A DNA stretch of 64,000 nt, taken from the NCBI GenBank assembly GCA_047608075.1, contig JBLKRX010000025.1, forward strand, positions 8,026 to 72,025. Reading direction: 5' to 3'. Origin of the DNA: Ferdinandcohnia humi_A. Its GTDB lineage: Bacteria; Bacillota; Bacilli; Bacillales; Bacillaceae_L. Both the position numbers and the translations under genes were made by a program. Shown in pieces: positions 42,206-50,819 of the stretch (position 1 is the first letter of the stretch; every line of letters begins with the position of its first letter). The notes beneath the pieces are model-generated. The model did no database searches. It was not told where the DNA came from and was given only the letters and a program-made list of their open reading frames with translations.

Positions 42206-43755
42206 TGATCGACATCTATGAAAAGATTAATGAGCTATATGACCGCCGTCGAGAGGTTGAATTAGGTGGGGGAGATGATAAGATTGAAAAACAGCATCAA
42301 AAAGGAAAATTAACGGCAAGAGAACGTATTAACCTGTTAGTTGATGAAGGTAGCTTTGTAGAGCTAAATCCTTTTATTGAGCATCGTAGTACAGATTTTG
42401 GATTAGGTGATAAAAAGGGTCCAGGAGATGGAGTTGTTACAGGATACGGTAAGGTAAATGGACGACCTATCTATTTGTTTTCTCAAGATTTTACTGTTTT
42501 TGGCGGAGCTCTTGGTGAAATGCACGCAAAAAAGATTGCCAATGTTATGGACTTAGCTGCTAAAAATGGAGCTCCATTTATTGGATTGAATGATTCAGGT
42601 GGTGCAAGGATACAAGAGGGTGTTGTCTCTCTTGATGGCTACGGACATATTTTTTATAGAAATGCAATTTATTCAGGGGTTATCCCGCAAATTTCTGTTA
42701 TCATGGGACCTTGTGCAGGTGGAGCAGTTTATTCTCCAGCTATTACAGATTTTGTATTTATGGTTGAAAATACATCTCAAATGTTTATAACAGGTCCAAA
42801 GGTTATTGAAACGGTAACAGGTGAAAAAATAAGCTCTGAGGATTTAGGAGGAGCTAAGGTACATAATTCTATAAGTGGGAATGCTCACTTTTCAGGGGCG
42901 ACAGAGGAAGAAGTATTATCTCAAGTGAGAAATCTACTTACCTACTTACCTCAAAACAATGAGCAAAAGGCTCCAACTATTCCTGTTGATGATAGTGATG
43001 ATTATCGACCAGATTTAACTGATATCATACCGTTTGATGCAGTTAGACCCTACGATGTGCGCAAAGTAATTGAGCAAGTCGTTGATAAGGATTCATTTAT
43101 GGAGGTTCAAAAGGATTTTGCTAAGAATATAGTGATTGGCTTTGCGAGAATTAAAGGTGAGGTTGTAGGACTTGTTTGCAACCAACCTAAGTATATGGCT
43201 GGTGGATTAGATATCGATTCTTCGGACAAAGCTTCCCGTTTTATCCGTTTTTGTGATTCCTTCAATATTCCATTAATTACATTTGAGGATGTAACAGGTT
43301 TCTTCCCGGGTGTAAAACAGGAACACGGTGGGATAATTAGACATGGAGCCAAAATTTTATATGCATATTCGGAAGCTACTGTTCCAAAGCTGACAGTGAT
43401 TCTACGTAAAGCGTATGGTGGAGCATATGTGGCTCTTAATAGTAAATCAATCGGTGCAGATTTAGTTTTTGCATGGCCGAATGCGGAGATTGCCGTAATG
43501 GGCCCACAGGGAGCAGCAAATATTATTTTTGCTCGTGAAATTAATGAGAGTCCTGATCCTGAAAAGACTAGATCACAAAAAATCGAAGAATATCGTGAAA
43601 AATTTGCAAATCCATATGTGGCAGCAAGCCAAGGGATGGTCGATGATGTGATTGACCCTCGTGAAACTAGGATCAAAATTATTCAAGCCCTAGAAATGCT
43701 ACGTAACAAAAAAGAAACCCGTCCTTATAAAAAACATGGAAATATTCCATTATAA
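42205..43755 (+). CDS. mmdA: Acyl-CoA carboxyltransferase (propionyl-/methylmalonyl-CoA, MmdA/YqjD)
   Basis: This 516-residue protein of the carboxyltransferase family moves a carboxyl group between biotin and propionyl-CoA. It has paired crotonase-like domains with FIGLNDSGGARIQEG and MGPCAGGAVYSPA in the first half and FEDVTGFFPGVKQEHGGIIRHGAKIL and RKAYGGAYVALNSK in the second. It serves either as the beta chain of a biotin-dependent propionyl-CoA carboxylase or as the alpha chain of a sodium-pump decarboxylase. No decarboxylase membrane subunit is nearby, so the carboxylase role is more likely. No dedicated biotin subunits are adjacent. Confidence 0.93.
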   Translation: MIDIYEKINELYDRRREVELGGGDDKIEKQHQKGKLTARERINLLVDEGSFVELNPFIEHRSTDFGLGDKKGPGDGVVTGYGKVNGRPIYLFSQDFTVFGGALGEMHAKKIANVMDLAAKNGAPFIGLNDSGGARIQEGVVSLDGYGHIFYRNAIYSGVIPQISVIMGPCAGGAVYSPAITDFVFMVENTSQMFITGPKVIETVTGEKISSEDLGGAKVHNSISGNAHFSGATEEEVLSQVRNLLTYLPQNNEQKAPTIPVDDSDDYRPDLTDIIPFDAVRPYDVRKVIEQVVDKDSFMEVQKDFAKNIVIGFARIKGEVVGLVCNQPKYMAGGLDIDSSDKASRFIRFCDSFNIPLITFEDVTGFFPGVKQEHGGIIRHGAKILYAYSEATVPKLTVILRKAYGGAYVALNSKSIGADLVFAWPNAEIAVMGPQGAANIIFAREINESPDPEKTRSQKIEEYREKFANPYVAASQGMVDDVIDPRETRIKIIQALEMLRNKKETRPYKKHGNIPL

Positions 43756-43889
43756 GCATCTAATCAATTGGCTTTTTTCAAGGAATATGATAGGCTTATG
43801 TTCGAAAATGAGGCAGTTCCTAATCCGCTAATTCATACCTGGCTAACTGTCCGTTCTATTATATAAACAAGCATGGAGGTACATAAAAC

Positions 43890-45008
43890 ATGATTAATCA
43901 AGATAGACTTGTAGAAGAATTTCTTGAGCTAGTACAAGTAGACTCAGAAACAAAGTTTGAAGCAGAGATTGCAAAAGTACTAAAGGAAAAGTTCAATGCA
44001 TTAGGAGTGAAAGTGGTTGAAGATGATACCACTGCACAAACTGGGCACGGTGCTGGGAACCTAATTTGTACACTCGAAGGAACAAAAAATGATGTAGATA
44101 CAATTTACTTTACTTCTCATATGGACACAGTTGTACCTGGAAAGGGAGTGAAGCCTTCTATTGAGGATGGTTACATTGTCACAGATGGAACAACCATTCT
44201 AGGAGCAGATGATAAAGCTGGATTAGCTGCAATGTTTGAGGCAATTCGTGTGTTAAAGGAAAACAATATTCCACACGGAAAGATTGAGTTTATTATCACA
44301 GTCGGTGAAGAATCAGGACTTATGGGTGCTAAAGCACTGGACCGTTCGCTACTAACTGCTAAGTTTGGGTATGCACTTGATAGTGATGGGAAGGTAGGGA
44401 ATATTATTGTTGCAGCGCCTACGCAAGCAAAAGTAAAAGCTACAATCTATGGAAAGACTTCACATGCAGGGGTTGCACCTGAAAAAGGAGTATCAGCCAT
44501 CACAATAGCTGCAAAAGCGATTTCTAAAATGCCTCTTGGACGCATTGATGAAGAAACTACAGCTAATATAGGACGCTTTGAGGGTGGCACGCAAACAAAT
44601 ATCGTGTGTGATCGCGTTGATATTTTAGCAGAAGCACGCTCTTTAGTGACAGAAAAAATGGAAGCACAAGTACAGAAGATGAAGGATGCTTTCGAATCTA
44701 CTGCAAGTGATATGGGTGGTAGAGCAGAGGTAGAGATTACGGTGATGTACCCTGGGTTTAAGTTTGCAGACGGTGACCACGTTGTTGAGATTGCGAAACA
44801 AGCAGCTGCTAAAATTGGCAGAACAAGTGAGTTACTAAAAAGTGGGGGTGGAAGCGACGCAAACGTTATTGCAGGACATGGGATTCCTACCGTAAACCTT
44901 GCCATTGGTTATGAAGATATTCATACCACAAATGAGAAAATGCCAATCGAAGAACTTGTAAAGACAGCTGAAATGATTGTTGCCATCATTGAAGAGGTTG
45001 CTAAATAA
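43890..45008 (+). CDS. yqjE: M20 family peptidase, PepT-like (YqjE)
   Basis: The 372-residue zinc peptidase shows the M20 pattern: metal His and catalytic Asp in FTSHMDTVVPG, the bridging Asp in ILGADDKAGLAA, the catalytic Glu pair in ITVGEESGLMGAK, a later Asp in GYALDSDG, and the final His in YEDIHTTNEKM. A dimerisation domain separates the halves. It resembles tripeptidase T and matches B. subtilis YqjE in position. It is probably cytoplasmic. It is followed by a terminator and then a repeat-rich gap of about 700 bases. Confidence 0.93.
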   Translation: MINQDRLVEEFLELVQVDSETKFEAEIAKVLKEKFNALGVKVVEDDTTAQTGHGAGNLICTLEGTKNDVDTIYFTSHMDTVVPGKGVKPSIEDGYIVTDGTTILGADDKAGLAAMFEAIRVLKENNIPHGKIEFIITVGEESGLMGAKALDRSLLTAKFGYALDSDGKVGNIIVAAPTQAKVKATIYGKTSHAGVAPEKGVSAITIAAKAISKMPLGRIDEETTANIGRFEGGTQTNIVCDRVDILAEARSLVTEKMEAQVQKMKDAFESTASDMGGRAEVEITVMYPGFKFADGDHVVEIAKQAAAKIGRTSELLKSGGGSDANVIAGHGIPTVNLAIGYEDIHTTNEKMPIEELVKTAEMIVAIIEEVAK

Positions 45009-45024
45009 TTTGGATAAATATAAG

Positions 45025-45061
45025 AGTGAAACTTTCGCTATGTTGGGAGTTTCACTTTTTG
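45025..45061 (+). terminator. Terminator after yqjE
   Basis: AGTGAAACT (45025-45033) and AGTTTCACT (45048-45056) are perfect complements, followed by TTTTTG. Confidence 0.9.
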
Positions 45062-45130
45062 TATTTTTAAGTTTATGGGAAATCTATCTCACATTAGGGA
45101 TGTAGTATAAGTTTCGAAGATTGTGTACCA

Positions 45131-45342
45131 TAAGAGCTAGAATAAGTATCTCACGATGCGATGAGTTCCGAAGTGATGAACTACAAAAGCAGAAATAAGG
45201 TCCTCACAAGGTGCCAAAATCTGAAGTGATGTCTCATAAGAGCTGGAATAAGTACCTCACGATGCAAGGAAACCCGAAGTGATGAACCACAAAAGCAGAA
45301 ATAAGGTCCTCACTAGATGCCAAAATCTGAGTGATGTCTCGT
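45131..45342 (+). repeat. Tandem array of four imperfect ~53-bp units
   Basis: Two units of 106 bases (45131-45236 and 45237-45342) follow one another. Each consists of two related halves of about 53 bases. Every half keeps A-AGC-N3-AATAAG-N3-CTCAC near its start and (G)AAGTGATG near its end; the last half has lost one base. There is no open reading frame. The array fills the first part of the long gap between yqjE and the CheW gene. CTCAC and GTGA segments could pair within a unit. Confidence 0.75.
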
Positions 45343-45522
45343 TATAGATACATTCAGGAGATAACGTCTACAGTTATCTTTTCACATAATTAAGATGTAA
45401 TATCGAAGGTCTCCTAAATGAAGTTTCACTTTATTTTCATATATAAGTAAAGTATGATAGAGCTATAAGTTAAGCTTTACAGTGGTACGTCTTTTCTTGG
45501 TAGATTTTTTATAAAATATTTA

Positions 45523-45709
45523 ACTTTATTCAGGAGAAGTCCCCCACTTGTATAGTGGTGAATAAATGCAATAAAGCATACGATTTATTCGGGGTTCAAA
45601 CTTCGACTGAATAAAGGTAAAGCCTCCGGCGGATGCCTTAGATTTTTAAAGGAAGTTTTTTGAGCAAGCCCAAAAAAATCTGGGCGCAAATACGCCAAGG
45701 CGTATTTGA
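45523..45709 (+). repeat. Two-module structured repeat, copy 3 (best preserved), upstream of the CheW gene
   Basis: Module 1 is bounded by CTTTATTCAG (45525) and CTGAATAAAG, exact inverted repeats about 85 bases apart, with an internal CCACTTGTATAGTGG hairpin. Module 2 runs from GCCTCCGGCGGATGCC through AAAGGAAGTTTT, with AGATTTTT pairing to AAAAATCT. It ends in a perfect hairpin CAAATACGCC-AA-GGCGTATTTG (45687-45708). The copy ends about 10 bases before the ribosome site of the next gene. Confidence 0.75.
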
Positions 45710-45728
45710 TTAGATAGAGGTGAGTAGT

Positions 45729-46193
45729 TTGGTAGAGGATAATAAAGTAGTCGTTTTTTTTACTAGTGTGGAAGAATTTGGGTTACCTGTACAAAATGTT
45801 ATTTCAATTGAAAGATATCAACAAGTAAAGTCGATTCCGCATATGCCGAAATATATGGTAGGTGTGTTAACTATTCGAGGTGAGCTTGTTCCAATCGTTG
45901 ATACTAGTATTATTTTGTTTAATAAAAGCGTTGAAGTGACAGACAAAACTAGAATTATCGTGACTAAGACAGATACTCTATCCGTCGGACTAATTGTTGA
46001 TGATGCGAAAGAAATACTAGACATAGCAATGGATCAAATAAAACAGTTAAACCTAACATATCAGGTTTCTCCATATATCACAGGGGTTGCCACTCTCGAT
46101 GGGAGACTTGTCACATTGCTAGAACCAACTAAACTTTTCGAAGCTCTTGAAGGCTTTTCCAACGTTCGTGATCATATACATAGCCACCAATAA
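45729..46193 (+). CDS. CheW-like domain protein
   Basis: The 154-residue product is a single CheW domain: two SH3-like barrels with FGLPVQNVISIERY near the start, PKYMVGVLTIRGELVPIVD in the middle and YITGVATLDGRLVTLLEPTKLF at the end. CheW links chemoreceptors to CheA. It lacks a receiver domain, so it is not CheV. It is isolated from other chemotaxis genes. I choose TTG at 45729, since the AGAGGTGAG site precedes it; a GTG at 45720 overlaps that site. A partner could be the receptor at 2795-4285, but this is speculation. Confidence 0.9.
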   Translation: MVEDNKVVVFFTSVEEFGLPVQNVISIERYQQVKSIPHMPKYMVGVLTIRGELVPIVDTSIILFNKSVEVTDKTRIIVTKTDTLSVGLIVDDAKEILDIAMDQIKQLNLTYQVSPYITGVATLDGRLVTLLEPTKLFEALEGFSNVRDHIHSHQ

Positions 46194-46420
46194 AAAGGGT
46201 GGCTCAGACTGTTGACAAACGCTCGCATACTTCGTTGCTTGCATCACTTGTCCGCTCATGAAGGCAACTTCTATTCGCGCCTTCGTTCGGCTGCGCGCCT
46301 TGTCTGACAAGCGTTTTCAAGATAGTCTTAATCTACTAAATATCCGTTGAAATAAGTGTAGACAAAGTCAAGTTTGACTTTGTCTACACTCTCAGCCACC
46401 AATTAAGAGGTGGTTTTTTT
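46182..46420 (+). repeat. Structured insertion flanked by duplicated terminator hairpins
   Basis: AGCCACC-N9-GGTGGCT (46182-46204) overlaps the stop of the CheW gene but has no T run. AGCCACC-AATTAAGA-GGTGG followed by seven T residues (46394-46420) looks like its original continuation. Between them lies a non-coding block of about 190 bases. Its outer arms GACTGTTGACAAACGCT and AGCGTTTTCAAGATAGTC pair, and a perfect palindrome sits near its right end. The simplest reading is insertion into the terminator with target duplication. Confidence 0.5.
46355..46390. repeat. Perfect 17-bp inverted repeat with two-base loop
   Basis: AGTGTAGACAAAGTCAA (46355-46371), then GT, then its exact reverse complement TTGACTTTGTCTACACT (46374-46390). 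It is not followed by a T run, so it is not an ordinary terminator. Confidence 0.85.
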
Positions 46421-46519
46421 GTCATTTATAGGTTTAATGGGAAACCTCCTGTTAGATATGGCTTCGACATTTAATATGGTAAAATAGAGATAAGTGTATG
46501 TAATAGGAAGTGTCAATGT

Positions 46520-47785
46520 ATGAAGGAAATGTATCCGAAGAATGGTAAAGTGATATTGCATGTGGATATGAATAGTTTTTATGCATCTGTTGAAATAGCC
46601 TACGATCCTTCCCTACAAGGAAAACCAGTAGCGATTGCTGGAAATGTAGAGGAGCGAAAGGGGATTATCATTACATGCAGCTATGAAGCAAGAGCCTTCG
46701 GTGTGAAAACTACAATGCCATTATGGGAAGCTAAACGAAAATGTCCCCATTTAATCGTGATGAAACCCAATTTTGAACGATATCGAAAGGCCTCGCTAGC
46801 AATGTTTGAGTTGCTACGAACATATACTGACCTAGTTGAACCTGTATCTATTGATGAAGGGTACTTAGACATTACAAATTGTTATGAAAAGGGATCACCA
46901 TTGGATATTGCAACTTCCATTCAACAAAGTTTACAAAAAACTCTTTTACTCCCATGTAGTATTGGAATTGCTCCTAATAAATTTCTTGCAAAAATGGCAT
47001 CAAATATGAAAAAACCATTAGGGATTACGGTATTACGAAAGCGTGATGTACAACCCATTTTATGGCCAATGGCTGTTGGGAAAATGCATGGAGTAGGAGA
47101 AAAGACAGCTGAAAAATTGGCAACCATTCATATAAATACGATTGGAGACCTTGCGAAAGGTAATGATGTTCAATTAAAACAATTATTAGGAATAAACGGG
47201 GAGAGACTTAAGCAACGTGCAAATGGACAGGATAACCGTCCTGTCGATCCAGATGCAATTTCAGAGTTTAAAAGCATTGGCAATTCTACAACCTTGGCAT
47301 ATGATTCGGCTGATGAAAATGAGCTCACAGAAGTAATAAAAAGGCTTTCTTCCTCTGTTGGCTCAAGAATCCGAAGGAAGGACATGCTTACGAATAATGT
47401 ACAGCTTATGCTCAGATATAGTGACAGAAAGACAGTAACAAGAAGCCGTAAACTGGATAACCCGATTGATAAAGATGTGGAAATTTTTCAAGCTGCACAA
47501 CGTCTATTGAAAGCCCATTGGAAGGGTGAACCTATTCGTTTATTAGGAGTCACAGCACAAGAGTTAATCGAAAAAAATGAAGCGTTTAAGCAATTGGATC
47601 TATTTTCTTACGAGAGGGAAGCGAAAAAGGAGCCATTATTAAAGGTGTTGGATCATTTAAAAGGTAAGTATGGGAAAGATATTGTGTCTAATGGGGTTAA
47701 GATATCAAAACAAACATTAGGAAGTAACGAGCATGGGACAAGCTTCGAAAAGGACTTTCTTAGTAATGTACATAAGGATGATTAA
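46520..47785 (+). CDS. dinB: DNA polymerase IV (Y family)
   Basis: This translesion polymerase copies past damaged bases with low fidelity. The 421-residue protein has catalytic Asp16 in HVDMNSFYASVE, the acidic pair Asp112-Glu113 in VSIDEGYLDIT, helix-hairpin-helix motifs (GVGEKTAEKLATI), and a C-terminal little-finger domain. Near the C-terminus KQLDLFS resembles the beta-clamp binding motif QxxLF. It matches B. subtilis YqjH (PolY1) in position. No clear LexA box was seen upstream. Confidence 0.96.
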   Translation: MKEMYPKNGKVILHVDMNSFYASVEIAYDPSLQGKPVAIAGNVEERKGIIITCSYEARAFGVKTTMPLWEAKRKCPHLIVMKPNFERYRKASLAMFELLRTYTDLVEPVSIDEGYLDITNCYEKGSPLDIATSIQQSLQKTLLLPCSIGIAPNKFLAKMASNMKKPLGITVLRKRDVQPILWPMAVGKMHGVGEKTAEKLATIHINTIGDLAKGNDVQLKQLLGINGERLKQRANGQDNRPVDPDAISEFKSIGNSTTLAYDSADENELTEVIKRLSSSVGSRIRRKDMLTNNVQLMLRYSDRKTVTRSRKLDNPIDKDVEIFQAAQRLLKAHWKGEPIRLLGVTAQELIEKNEAFKQLDLFSYEREAKKEPLLKVLDHLKGKYGKDIVSNGVKISKQTLGSNEHGTSFEKDFLSNVHKDD

Positions 47786-47817
47786 AAGGACCCTTTCTGA
47801 TGACGTAAGGGTCCTTG
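47785..47817. terminator. Terminator between dinB and zwf
   Basis: AAGGACCCTT and AAGGGTCCTT are perfect complements around an 11-base loop, with A residues before and T residues after. It serves the two convergent genes. Confidence 0.9.
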
Positions 47818-47832
47818 CCTATTCTTGTGTAT

Positions 47833-49332
47833 TTATTCTTTTGAATCAGTGATTGGCCACCAGTGAAAGCCATCCTTTTTTAATAAAGAATCAGAAGCCT
47901 CTGGACCAAGTGAACCTGCTGGATAGTTCGGATATTCTGTTGCAATTTCATTCTCCCAAACCTTTGATATTGTATCAACAAAGCTCCAGGAAAGGGCAAC
48001 CTCATCCCAGTGAGTAAAGTTAGTCGCATCGCCCATCATACAATCAAAGATGAGCTTTTCATAAGCTTCTGGTGTATTTATACCATCCTCAATACAATTG
48101 ACACAGTAATCTAACTTGATTGGGGTTGTTTTTGTATTTTGTCCAGGTCTTTTAGCATTTAGGTGTAAGGTAATCCCCTCATCAGGCTGGATATTAATGA
48201 TTAGTAAATTAGGATTTTGACGCTCTCTGTCCTTATTAAAATACAGATCCATTGGAATATCTTTAAACTGTACAATAATTTTTGTAGATTTTTTCTTCAT
48301 GCGCTTGCCTGTACGTATATAAAATGGAACTCCTGCCCATCTAAAGTTATCAATCATGAGCTTACCGGCAACAAAAGTTTCTGTGTTTGATTTTGGATCT
48401 ACATTTTGTTCTTCACGATAGCCAGGTATTTGCTGTCCATTCATAGTCCCGCTTCCATATTGTCCTCTAATAAAATTTGTATGTACTTCAGATTCCTCTA
48501 GTGGTCGTAATGCACGTAGTACCTTGATTTTTTCACTTCGTATTTCATCTGTATTCAATTTAATAGGAGGTTCCATCGCTAATAAGGCAACCATTTGAAG
48601 CATATGGTTTTGTACCATATCTCTTAGTGCACCGGATTTTTCATAGTATCCACCACGGTCTTCTACTCCAAGTACTTCACTTGAGGTGATTTGAATATTG
48701 GATATGTATCGATTATTCCAGAGCGGCTCAAAAATGGCATTGGCAAAACGGATTACTTCGATGTTTTGGACCATTTCTTTTCCTAAATAATGATCTATAC
48801 GATAAATTTGGTCTTCTGTGAAAGCATGACGAATTTGCTCGTTTAACTGTTGTGCAGAAGGCAAATTATGACCAAATGGTTTTTCAATTACCAATCGTGA
48901 GTATCCATTTGTAGAGGTCAGCCCTTCAGATTTAAGGTTTTCTGCGATTGTTCCAAAAAATTCAGGAGCCATCGCTAAGTAAAAAATGCGATTTCCCTCA
49001 GTATTATATGTAGAATCTAATTGATCAGCTAAAAGCTTAAGTTCTTTATAGGAAGCACTATCATTGACATTAAATGGATGGTAATAGAAATGATTAGAAA
49101 ATTCCTCGATGTCGTTTCTTGATTCTTTTATACTATCTGATACAGAGTTTCTTACATTTTGGCGAAACTCTTGAACGTCTAATGACCTTCTAGCTACACC
49201 AATGACAGCAAAGTTTTCAGTAAGATTTCCTTTTCTATAGAGATTATAAATAGAAGGATATAGCTTTCGATTGGCAAGGTCGCCTGTTGCTCCAAATATA
49301 ACTACAATTGTCTTTGGTGCTGAATATGTCAT
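47833..49332 (-). CDS. zwf: Glucose-6-phosphate 1-dehydrogenase
   Basis: Zwf makes 6-phosphogluconolactone and NADPH at the entry of the oxidative pentose phosphate pathway. The 499-residue protein has the NADP fingerprint VVIFGATGDLANRKLYPS near the N-terminus and the substrate-site motif RIDHYLGKEMVQN with catalytic His further on. The start at 49332 follows GGGGT, a modest ribosome site. It is transcribed opposite to its neighbours. In B. subtilis gndA lies beside it; here no gnd gene is in the window. Confidence 0.97.
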   Translation of the reverse strand: MTYSAPKTIVVIFGATGDLANRKLYPSIYNLYRKGNLTENFAVIGVARRSLDVQEFRQNVRNSVSDSIKESRNDIEEFSNHFYYHPFNVNDSASYKELKLLADQLDSTYNTEGNRIFYLAMAPEFFGTIAENLKSEGLTSTNGYSRLVIEKPFGHNLPSAQQLNEQIRHAFTEDQIYRIDHYLGKEMVQNIEVIRFANAIFEPLWNNRYISNIQITSSEVLGVEDRGGYYEKSGALRDMVQNHMLQMVALLAMEPPIKLNTDEIRSEKIKVLRALRPLEESEVHTNFIRGQYGSGTMNGQQIPGYREEQNVDPKSNTETFVAGKLMIDNFRWAGVPFYIRTGKRMKKKSTKIIVQFKDIPMDLYFNKDRERQNPNLLIINIQPDEGITLHLNAKRPGQNTKTTPIKLDYCVNCIEDGINTPEAYEKLIFDCMMGDATNFTHWDEVALSWSFVDTISKVWENEIATEYPNYPAGSLGPEASDSLLKKDGFHWWPITDSKE

Positions 49333-49516
49333 AACACTACCCCACTTTTAAAACAGTATTTTCGAATGTCCCACTCAAATATTTAATTTTAGACTTTTCT
49401 AGTAACTAAAGCAAATAATATTTCTTATTTGGACTTCTTTTTTAAGTGTTCCAATAAAAATACATCTTTACTCTATTTTTGGGGATAAAAGGGAGGGGGA
49501 ATTACCTATCTTTTTC

Positions 49517-49545
49517 TTAGAAAATGTAACTTCATCATGTATAAT
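49517..49545 (+). promoter_or_regulatory. Candidate promoter of the DUF58 gene
   Basis: TTAGAA (49517-49522) and TATAAT (49540-49545) are spaced by 17 bases. Transcription would begin near 49552, which supports the downstream ATG at 49582 as the start of the gene. The -35 box is weak. Confidence 0.5.
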
Positions 49546-49581
49546 GGAAAAAATAGGTTGTTTTTGTTTAGGAGGTCCATG

Positions 49582-50781
49582 ATGTACTGGCATAAACGAA
49601 TACTTGAAAGTAAGTTCCTAAATTTTATAGTTGTGATTTCATTTATCGTACTATTGGTTAGCTTTTATTCGAGCTCTTTTTACTTGTTTGCTTTTTCTCT
49701 GACCTTCTCCTTATTTGGACTTCTGAGTAAATGGTACTTAAAGAAAGTGGGGAATCAATTAGTTATCAATCATCAAAAGCAAAAAATCAAGCTGTTTCCA
49801 AATGAAAGTGGAGAGTTAGAGGTACGATTAGAGCATTATGGAAAAGTTCCGATTATAAATAGTTCACTGCGTCTCTATTTAGATGATGTTGTTGATTGTA
49901 GCCCTTTAAGCAGTGGAGAGCAAAGAAAACTGGTTGAGGCACTTATACCTGTTACATTATCAGCGAGAGAGGTAATTGAGATTAGGTTACCTATAACTGC
50001 CCGAAGAAGAGGATTTTCAAAAATTAGAAGTGTTGACCTATCAATTCCACATCCCTTTGGGTTTGGACTCGCATACTTAGAATACAATCCAATGTTACAT
50101 CATGAAATTATTATCTATCCTACGCCACTTTCGGTAGATGGTATTGAGCAAATTCTCCCTAAAAGGCAAGGTACTTACCCGAATCGTAGATCTCTATTTG
50201 AACATCAAAGCTCTCCAATTGGAACTCGTAATTATACTCCAAGTGATCCATTTAATCGAATCAATTGGAAGGCAACTGCGAGGACACAATTATTACAAAC
50301 AAAGGTCTACGAAAAAACCTCCCAATTTGCTTGGTCAATTATTGTAACTATTAAGGACGGGAACGGATTAATTGCAAATCTTGAAAATGTCTTAAGCTAT
50401 ATTACGTATATTTGTTATGTCGCTACAAAAAGAAATATTATGTTTGAGCTTTTTATTAATATTCGTTCAGCCGGCAAATCTCCATTCTTTCATTTACCTT
50501 TGGGAGAAGGGGCTGAACAGTTGGATAAAGCACTTGAAATGTTAGCAAGGGTGAACCAGCATTCAGTTCTGATTTCACTTGAAAAGATGATGTATTTTAT
50601 TGAAAAAAATCATGTGCTTGCTCCATTTGTCATTTTTGCAGGAGGGCAGCAAGAGGACCAATTAGTCATGACCCGATTAGTAAAACATAATGAAGCGATT
50701 TATTATGTAGTTGATAGTGGAGAATCTGGAACTCTCCAACAATTACGACGTAGAGTCAATGTTTCGGTCAGTTATGGGTAA
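49582..50781 (+). CDS. DUF58 domain protein
   Basis: The 399-residue protein has two N-terminal membrane helices (about residues 10-50), a beta-rich middle part, and a C-terminal DUF58 domain with the family signature SPIGTRNYTPSDPFNRINWKATAR, followed by a von Willebrand A-like fold. DUF58 proteins usually work with a MoxR AAA+ ATPase and a transglutaminase or DUF4129 membrane protein. Only the DUF4129 partner is present here. The ATG at 49582 is six bases after GGAGG; an ATG at 49537 lies inside the promoter. Function unknown. Confidence 0.85.
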   Translation: MYWHKRILESKFLNFIVVISFIVLLVSFYSSSFYLFAFSLTFSLFGLLSKWYLKKVGNQLVINHQKQKIKLFPNESGELEVRLEHYGKVPIINSSLRLYLDDVVDCSPLSSGEQRKLVEALIPVTLSAREVIEIRLPITARRRGFSKIRSVDLSIPHPFGFGLAYLEYNPMLHHEIIIYPTPLSVDGIEQILPKRQGTYPNRRSLFEHQSSPIGTRNYTPSDPFNRINWKATARTQLLQTKVYEKTSQFAWSIIVTIKDGNGLIANLENVLSYITYICYVATKRNIMFELFINIRSAGKSPFFHLPLGEGAEQLDKALEMLARVNQHSVLISLEKMMYFIEKNHVLAPFVIFAGGQQEDQLVMTRLVKHNEAIYYVVDSGESGTLQQLRRRVNVSVSYG

Positions 50782-50819
50782 AAGCCAGTTGCTTGTCTGA
50801 ATGGGTTAGGAGGTTATTC

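Noticed and set aside
45131..45342. Possible CRISPR array
   Set aside because: The units are directly adjacent, imperfect and longer than CRISPR repeats, there are no unique spacers, and no cas genes are present.
45720..46193. CheW-domain gene as cheV
   Set aside because: The product is only about 154 residues and has no receiver domain, which CheV needs.
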